Shown: positions 30,647 to 35,002 of the stretch, in pieces | How positions within the stretch are numbered: position 1 is the first letter of the stretch | Layout: the number at the start of each line of letters is the position of its first letter | NCBI GenBank assembly: GCA_900554315.1 | Contig: USGP01000013.1 | Coordinates: 1-35,002 of the forward strand | Direction of reading: 5' to 3' | Source of the DNA: an uncultured Mycoplasmatota bacterium | GTDB taxonomy: Bacteria; Bacillota_I; Bacilli_A; RF39; UBA660 | Length of the DNA: 35,002 nucleotides | Position numbers and translations under genes: made by a program | Notes under the pieces: model-generated | The model's input: the letters and a program-made list of their open reading frames with translations, nothing else | What the model was told of the DNA's origin: nothing | Database searches by the model: none

Positions 30647-31471
30647 ATTTTTTATTTTATTTATTATCCAAATAATAACATCAATAAATACTGGGATTAT
30701 GAAAATAAAATATATACAATATAATAAAATTTTTGTTATAGAATCATATTTTGTTATTTTGTTTATTAAATAATTTTTGTTTTCTTCTTTTGATTTCGTT
30801 GCTAGTACTATGATGATTGAAATGATCCAAAGTATATAAATAAATCCTGATTCTTCTTTGGTACCTTGTTTTATAATTTCTGGTTGGGCTTTTGTTATGA
30901 TGGTTTGAGATATTTTTTCTTTAGAAATAACATTTCCATCTTTATCAGTAATAATTTTGTAAGTTACTTCTTTTTCTCCATTTTTTCCTTGTTGAGCTAC
31001 TTTTTCTTCGTCCTTTTCCATAGAATCTGTTTTTTGGTATTTCTTTTTATATTTAATTTCTTCTTTTTCAGTTACTTCTTTTTGATATTGACAGGAACCA
31101 TCTTCAGTATTTGCTGAAGCATTATAATTGATTGCGCTTTGATCCATACATCCTTCTACTTTTGCTATACAACTACCATCATCAGCCGTGGCATTAGCAT
31201 TATAGTTAATGGCATTAGAATCGGTACAACCATATACAGGAGCTGGTGCACTATAGGTACTAGATGAACTTCCAGAAGAAGATCCTCCATAACTAGTGCC
31301 TCCACTACATGTACAGGAAGGACTTAGAGTCCCATCTGCACAAATTGTTCTACCACTACTATTACAACCGGCTACTCCTCCATGCCAAGAGCAACATCCT
31401 CTTTGAGCATTTGCTGTAAATGGTAAAAACAACAATACTCCCATCATTATCATTACTACTACCTTTTTCAA
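30632..31471 (-). CDS. Secreted Cys-rich protein with GCTD repeats, G5-like domain and membrane tail
   Basis: With a TTG start at 31471 the protein has 279 residues. It has a signal peptide (1-22, cleavage after ANA). A Cys-rich module with six Cys follows at 24-58 (GCCSWHGG...GRTICADG...SCTC), then a Ser/Gly linker. Two repeats of the form GC(T/M)D..AINYNA.A...DGSC lie at about 80-130. A region at about 133-205 resembles a G5 domain (KYKKKYQ, the GKNGEKEVTYKIITDKDGNV core, GTK end). Two hydrophobic helices near the C-terminus then anchor it. The TTG start has AGGTGG 8 bases upstream; a GTG 9 bases earlier is possible. The G5 domain suggests a cell-surface adhesive or wall-binding role (inference). 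Confidence 0.8.
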   Translation of the reverse strand: MKKVVVMIMMGVLLFLPFTANAQRGCCSWHGGVAGCNSSGRTICADGTLSPSCTCSGGTSYGGSSSGSSSSTYSAPAPVYGCTDSNAINYNANATADDGSCIAKVEGCMDQSAINYNASANTEDGSCQYQKEVTEKEEIKYKKKYQKTDSMEKDEEKVAQQGKNGEKEVTYKIITDKDGNVISKEKISQTIITKAQPEIIKQGTKEESGFIYILWIISIIIVLATKSKEENKNYLINKITKYDSITKILLYCIYFIFIIPVFIDVIIWIINKIKNKKAP

Positions 31472-31492
31472 ACTTCCCACCTACTACTTCTC

Positions 31493-31526
31493 ACAAAATT
31501 TACTATTTTAGTATACTAAATTTTGT
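31493..31526. repeat. Inverted repeat in the promoter region of the Cys-rich/G5 gene
   Basis: ACAAAATTTA (31493-31502) and TAAATTTTGT (31517-31526) form perfect 10-bp arms. Nested near the distal arm is the 14-bp palindrome TTTAGTATACTAAA (31507-31520), which contains a minus-strand TATACT -10 at 31510-31515. An operator is more likely than a terminator, since no plus-strand gene ends here. Confidence 0.5.
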
Positions 31527-31577
31527 TTTTCGTGGATGTTTTTTCCTTTAATTGTAAGGTTTGCTTCTTTTAATGGT

Positions 31578-31603
31578 AAAAAAAATAAGATTTTACTCTT
31601 ATT
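31578..31603 (-). terminator. Intrinsic terminator of the zinc-ribbon/deacylase operon
   Basis: The stem AATAAGA/TCTTATT has a 6-base loop and is followed by eight T on the minus strand. It contains the stop of the last gene. Confidence 0.8.
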
Positions 31604-32207
31604 CTTTTACTATAATATATTTTTTTATTACTTGTTTTTTCATTGGATAACCTACTAATTCTATTTCTACATGAGTATTTTCAGTTAGCGGATAATATAC
31701 TATTACTTTAGAGTCCCCTATTTGTATCGCATCTACTTCTTGGCTATTCTTTAACATCACTTTATATTTTTTTATTCCGTCCTCTTTTAGATAACTATTA
31801 GAGATTTTTTCATACTCTTGTGTTGCAGTAACATCTGCTGATTCTGTTTTTTCTTCAAAGGATAAAATTGAACAATCAGCTCTTGTTCCATAATATATTT
31901 TTTTATTACTTGAAGTATCTTGGTATTCTGCATAACAAGCGGGTAATACTTGAAATGTGGTATTGTTTCCCATTTCTAATTCTATTGTTTGATTGTGATA
32001 AGTTGCTTCTTTAGAAGTGGATATTATCCAGTTAAAATTATTATATAGATTCTGCCAGGTTTCTTCTTTAAAATATATTTTCCCTTTATCTATCGCTCTT
32101 AATTCATCCACTTTACTATACCAATAAATTACAAATACACTTGCGAATAAAACAATAGTAAAGACTAATACAATAATAGAAATTACACTTTTATTCTGTT
32201 TTTTCAT
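31599..32207 (-). CDS. Membrane-anchored protein, paralogue of the zinc-ribbon protein ectodomain
   Basis: The 202-residue protein has a basic start, one membrane helix (about 9-30), and an outside domain of about 170 residues containing two Cys (ACYAEYQ near 93 and RADCS near 112). Its C-terminal third aligns by eye with the zinc-ribbon protein encoded two genes upstream: both have K(Y/R)Y-type strands, then VIVYYPLTENTHVEIEL against AEIFYPMGENENVEIGL, and both end in VKE. The family is not recognised. It is last in a three-gene operon, 3 bases after the deacylase gene, with no clear own promoter. Confidence 0.78.
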   Translation of the reverse strand: MKKQNKSVISIIVLVFTIVLFASVFVIYWYSKVDELRAIDKGKIYFKEETWQNLYNNFNWIISTSKEATYHNQTIELEMGNNTTFQVLPACYAEYQDTSSNKKIYYGTRADCSILSFEEKTESADVTATQEYEKISNSYLKEDGIKKYKVMLKNSQEVDAIQIGDSKVIVYYPLTENTHVEIELVGYPMKKQVIKKYIIVKE

Positions 32208-32210
32208 ACT

Positions 32211-32675
32211 TTATAACTCTATTATTTTATGATTTTCACTTTTTATAAACTTTATTAAATCTTCATATTGTATCGCAATCGTTGCGGTATTTCTATTAGG
32301 ATGAACTAATATTTTTTTGCCTTGTAATTCTTTATCTAGTACTACTGTCACTAAGTTCTTGGTATCGTTTACAATTGCAAGTGGTGTTACAGAACCAGGT
32401 ATTACTCCTAGTACTTCTTCTAGTGTTTCTGGTGTTGCAAAGTGGAATCTTGTTACTCCTAATTCTTCTGATAAACTTTTTAAATTAATCTGTTTATCTT
32501 CTGGTAAGGTATATAAAAAAGCTTCTTTTTTTTGGGTTCTTAAAAATAAATTCTTACATCCTACTCCATCTATCTTAGGTACTTTTTCCTTTGCTTCTTC
32601 TACTGTATATACTGCAGGATGTTCTACTTTTTCATAGTTAATATTTAATGTTTTTAATTTTTCTTCTAATGTCAT
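32211..32675 (-). CDS. YbaK/ProXp-type aminoacyl-tRNA deacylase
   Basis: The 154-residue protein is a free-standing YbaK domain of the PrdX/ProXp-ala kind. EHPAVYTVEEA is near 18-28, the catalytic-site Lys in GVGCKNLFLRT near 37-47, KSLSEELGV near 66, GVIPGSVTPLAIVND near 90-104 and HPNRNTATIAI near 124-134. Such proteins hydrolyse Ala- or Cys-tRNAPro made in error by prolyl-tRNA synthetase. It starts after AAGGAGGAA. It sits between two paralogous anchored proteins in one operon, an association with no obvious metabolic logic. Confidence 0.92.
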   Translation of the reverse strand: MTLEEKLKTLNINYEKVEHPAVYTVEEAKEKVPKIDGVGCKNLFLRTQKKEAFLYTLPEDKQINLKSLSEELGVTRFHFATPETLEEVLGVIPGSVTPLAIVNDTKNLVTVVLDKELQGKKILVHPNRNTATIAIQYEDLIKFIKSENHKIIEL

Positions 32676-32691
32676 ATTTCCTCCTTAGGAA

Positions 32692-33597
32692 TTATTCTTT
32701 TACTTTTATCAATTGTCGAATACTATTAGCAGTAATATTGTCGGCAGATAAACCTATTTCTACATTTTCGTTTTCTCCCATAGGATAAAATATTTCAGCA
32801 GAATTTTCAGTCAATTGTACTACAATGATTTCTTTTCCATTATTTAATCTTGTTGTATATCGTTTTACATCATAATTAGCTTCTTCCCAATATGGATTTG
32901 ATTCATAAAAGTCTGCTGATTCTTCGGCTGATTCAAAATCATTATATCGAAATGTGGTAGAGGAACATTCCACTCCTGTTCCAAAGAATAGATAATAATT
33001 CATAGATGAATTTTCTGTATTATAATCGTTTTTTGAATCATAACAAACTGAATTTAATAAAAAGGTAACTTCTTTCTTTCCTTCTTTTATATTAACTTCT
33101 TTGGCATCATCTGCTGTAAAAGGGGACTTTTCTTCAGTTTGTGGTTCTATCGTTGTTTCCTTTTCTGTTTTGTTACTAAAGAAAATTAAATAAATCGCTA
33201 AAACAAATAAAAGAATAAATATTATAATTGCTCCTAAGACAATTATTACTGTTCTGTTATTATTGACTGTTTGTTGCTCTAAGGCAAGATTGGTTTCTGG
33301 TAATGGTTGAGCATGAACATCCATTGTTATTTTAGCTGGCTCTGGTTCTTGTTGTTGTAGTTCTGGATGCTCTGGAGGAGCTATTTCTGGTTCTTTTTCC
33401 AATAATTCTTGTGTATCTGTGTCTATATCTGTAACACTTGTATCTTTCTTTTCTTCTGATGTTGCTGGTTGCACTTCATTTTCTTGTTCTACTGGAGAAT
33501 CTAGTACTTCTTCTTTCTTTTCTTCTAAAACAAAGCCACATGATGGGCAAGTATTATTTTCATCATTTAATTTTGTTCCACATTTTGGGCAAAACAT
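32692..33597 (-). CDS. Zinc-ribbon, membrane-anchored protein with beta ectodomain
   Basis: The 301-residue protein has an N-terminal zinc ribbon with CPKC (3-6) and CPSC (17-20). An acidic Pro/Gln/Glu-rich linker (about 28-115) and one membrane helix (about 118-138) follow, and the rest is outside. The ectodomain has two Cys (SVCYD near 190 and VECSS near 215). Its C-terminal half resembles the 31599-32207 product, including FYPMGENENVEIGL. A cytosolic zinc ribbon joined to an external sensor-like domain is a common layout for membrane signalling proteins in Bacillota; the ligand and partner are unknown. It is first in the operon with a near-consensus promoter; ribosome site AGGTGG. Confidence 0.8.
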   Translation of the reverse strand: MFCPKCGTKLNDENNTCPSCGFVLEEKKEEVLDSPVEQENEVQPATSEEKKDTSVTDIDTDTQELLEKEPEIAPPEHPELQQQEPEPAKITMDVHAQPLPETNLALEQQTVNNNRTVIIVLGAIIIFILLFVLAIYLIFFSNKTEKETTIEPQTEEKSPFTADDAKEVNIKEGKKEVTFLLNSVCYDSKNDYNTENSSMNYYLFFGTGVECSSTTFRYNDFESAEESADFYESNPYWEEANYDVKRYTTRLNNGKEIIVVQLTENSAEIFYPMGENENVEIGLSADNITANSIRQLIKVKE

Positions 33598-33629
33598 ATG
33601 TCCACCTACTTTCTACTATACTTTGTTTT

Positions 33630-33658
33630 AGTGTATCATTTTAGATATTTAGTGTCAA
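33630..33658 (-). promoter_or_regulatory. SigmaA promoter of the zinc-ribbon operon
   Basis: Minus-strand TTGACA (33658-33653), 17 bases, TACACT (33635-33630) with TGA before the -10. It lies about 33 bases before the start codon. Confidence 0.8.
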
Positions 33659-33663
33659 TTTAT

Positions 33664-33698
33664 CCAATAAAAAAGAGGAATTATTTTTTTCCTCTTTT
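33664..33698 (-). terminator. Intrinsic terminator of the ABC exporter operon
   Basis: A 10-bp stem (33671-33680 with 33689-33698) has an 8-base loop and is followed by TTTTATT on the minus strand. The loop contains the stop codon of the small helix-hairpin-helix-like gene. Confidence 0.85.
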
Positions 33699-34037
33699 CT
33701 TTACTGGAGCAGGTGTTGATTCAGGTTCTAAATTATAAAATTCTCTTGCCCAGCCTATAGACTCTTCTGTACTTCTAGTGATTCCTGTTAATTCTCTTAC
33801 TTTTCTTCTTCTTAAATCCCCAATTGACTGTATACCATTATTTTCTAATATTTCTCTTTCTTGTGGTGTAAATGTTGTAATATCTTTAACTAGGAATCGG
33901 TCATTTAGGCTTGTGCTTCTTTCTCTCAATAGTGTATCAATTTGATTGATAATGTCTTGTTTTGATTTAGATCTTTCTATTAATTCTTTTAAACTTTTTA
34001 ATTCTTCTAATGATAAATCATCTAATATATTTGACAT
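33681..34037 (-). CDS. Small helix-hairpin-helix-like protein
   Basis: The 118-residue soluble protein has an N-terminal helical half (LDDLSLEELKSLKELIERSK) resembling a short coiled coil. The C-terminal half, about 55-102 (FTPQEREILENNGIQSIGDL, then VRELTGI and WAREFYNLE), has the look of the helix-hairpin-helix fold of the RNA polymerase alpha C-terminal domain. The Lys/Arg-rich tail KKRGKK would suit nucleic-acid binding. Function unknown. It follows the ABC exporter gene by 15 bases and shares its terminator, so it is probably co-transcribed. Confidence 0.75.
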   Translation of the reverse strand: MSNILDDLSLEELKSLKELIERSKSKQDIINQIDTLLRERSTSLNDRFLVKDITTFTPQEREILENNGIQSIGDLRRRKVRELTGITRSTEESIGWAREFYNLEPESTPAPVKKRGKK

Positions 34038-34052
34038 ATAACTTCGCCTCTT

Positions 34053-35002
34053 TTAATTTTCTGCTTCTGCTAAATATAAGTTTTGATAAGCAGAACAGTT
34101 TTTTAATAACTCTTTGTGCTTGCCGCTTCCTACTAATTTTCCTTTTTCTATTACATGAATTGTATCTGCATCTACGATGGTAGATAATCTGTGAGCAACA
34201 ATTACTACTGTATGGTCAGCTACTAGATCATCAATGGTCTTCTTAATATATTCTTGTGACTCATTATCTAACGCACTGGTTGCTTCGTCAAACAAAATAA
34301 TTTTTGTATTTAAAAGAAGTGTTCTAGCAATTGCAATACGTTGTTTCTGACCACCAGATAGATTTATTCCACCTTCTCCAATTATGGTATCATATTGATT
34401 TGGCAAACTCATAATGTAATCATCTATATATGCTCTTTTGCAACATTTTCTTACTTCTTCTAATGTTACATCCTCTTTTACTAATTTAAAGTTATCTAGT
34501 ATGGATAAATTAAATAGAAATGGGCTTTGTCTAATGATAGATAGATTACTCCTTAAAGCATGTTCTGTCAATTCTTTTGTATTAATATTATCTATGGTTA
34601 TTTTTCCTGTTGTTGGATCAAAATAACGTAATAATAAATTAAAGATTGTACTTTTACCATTTCCACTTCTACCTACTATTGCAATCTTTTTATTTGGTTC
34701 AATTGTTAAATTTAGTCCTTTTAATGTATATTGTTCTTTTTCTGTATATTTAAATTTAACATTTTCAAATTTTATGATTCCTTTTGTATTTATTAATTCT
34801 TTATTACCATATTTTTCATCTTGATATAGTTTATTATTTAATATTTCATCGATTCTTTTTAATGATACTGTTACTTTATTAAAGCTTACTCCAAAGTCAC
34901 TAATACTTTCTACAACTTCATCAATTCTCCAAATATAAGACTCTATCATTAAAAATATTCCTAAAGATATCGTTCCATTTAAATAAAACATTCCTGTTGT
35001 AA
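34053..35002 (-). CDS. ABC exporter (fused membrane and ATPase), C-terminal part
   Basis: The frame is open through the right edge of the window (upstream codons read TTG before an internal Met), so only about 316 C-terminal residues are seen. The first 50 are the end of the membrane domain (last helix and the VSLKRIDEIL linker). Then comes a complete ATPase: Walker A GRSGNGKST, Q-loop IIRQSPFLF, signature LSGGQKQRIAIARTLL, Walker B IILFDEATSALD and H-loop VAHRLSTI. This is a type IV exporter half-transporter. Substrate unknown; the partner half, if heterodimeric, would be outside the window. Confidence 0.93.
   Translation of the reverse strand, partial: TTGMFYLNGTISLGIFLMIESYIWRIDEVVESISDFGVSFNKVTVSLKRIDEILNNKLYQDEKYGNKELINTKGIIKFENVKFKYTEKEQYTLKGLNLTIEPNKKIAIVGRSGNGKSTIFNLLLRYFDPTTGKITIDNINTKELTEHALRSNLSIIRQSPFLFNLSILDNFKLVKEDVTLEEVRKCCKRAYIDDYIMSLPNQYDTIIGEGGINLSGGQKQRIAIARTLLLNTKIILFDEATSALDNESQEYIKKTIDDLVADHTVVIVAHRLSTIVDADTIHVIEKGKLVGSGKHKELLKNCSAYQNLYLAEAEN

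Noticed and set aside
31493..31526. Plus-strand intrinsic terminator
   Set aside because: The hairpin with a following T-run looks like one, but no plus-strand gene lies upstream; a role at the minus-strand promoter is more plausible.
1..35002. Mycoplasma-type genetic code (TGA as Trp)
   Set aside because: Several genes end at TGA with conserved C-termini (for example at 5313 and 13042), and Trp codons are TGG throughout.

Overview
The window is AT-rich (roughly 30% G+C by eye) and densely coded. Genes stop at TAA, TAG and TGA, and Trp is TGG, so it uses the standard bacterial code and not the mycoplasma code. AGGAGG-type ribosome sites, many TGnTATAAT promoters, two CIRCE (HrcA) operators, a SpoIID-domain/LysM cluster and a BclA-like collagen protein point to an endospore-forming or spore-derived low-GC Bacillota. 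An uncultured gut Bacilli/Erysipelotrichales-like lineage is my best guess, but no rRNA gene is present to settle it. No tRNA, rRNA, insertion sequence, CRISPR array or prophage was seen, and no gene-free stretch exceeds about 150 bases.

Layout. 1-124: start of an ABC transporter ATPase leaving the window. 197-1742: a TrhA/hemolysin-III protein co-transcribed with an XRE-VanZ fusion regulator. 1834-3254: UcpA-type dehydrogenase and an unknown anchored protein. 3343-5223: htpG under a CIRCE operator. 5313-6293: unknown protein. 6361-8934: a coupled three-gene envelope operon (five-LysM protein, small beta-domain protein, SpoIID plus three peptidoglycan-binding domains), divergent from 9025-11079, which holds a collagen-like (GXT)n protein and a GT2-TPR glycosyltransferase. 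11083-13005: MscS channel, MTA/SAH nucleosidase and a small acidic protein. 13042-14848: LD-carboxypeptidase-family protein with an anchored membrane protein. 14920-18017: folD and a ClpB without its N-domain, the latter under a second CIRCE. 18105-19397: PPP-type phosphoesterase. 19531-25126: operon of a giant membrane protein, a SERCA-type Ca2+ ATPase and a DUF2871 protein. 25209-28825: inositol-phosphatase family protein, LMW phosphatase, AI-2E family permease, MBL hydrolase and ASCH protein. 28903-30623: CmpB-like membrane protein coupled to a diacylglycerol glucosyltransferase. 30632-31471: secreted Cys-rich/G5 protein. 31599-33597: two paralogous anchored proteins flanking a YbaK/ProXp deacylase. 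33681-35002: ABC exporter (cut by the window end) and a small helix-hairpin-helix-like protein.

Most genes lie on the minus strand in short operons. Two general habits stand out. Intrinsic terminators are repeatedly built from the last codons of the gene they end, and most promoters carry an extended -10 TG. The most coherent functional unit is the divergent spore-envelope-like cluster at 6361-11079. The two heat-shock genes share the same operator/promoter geometry, which implies a small HrcA regulon that includes htpG.
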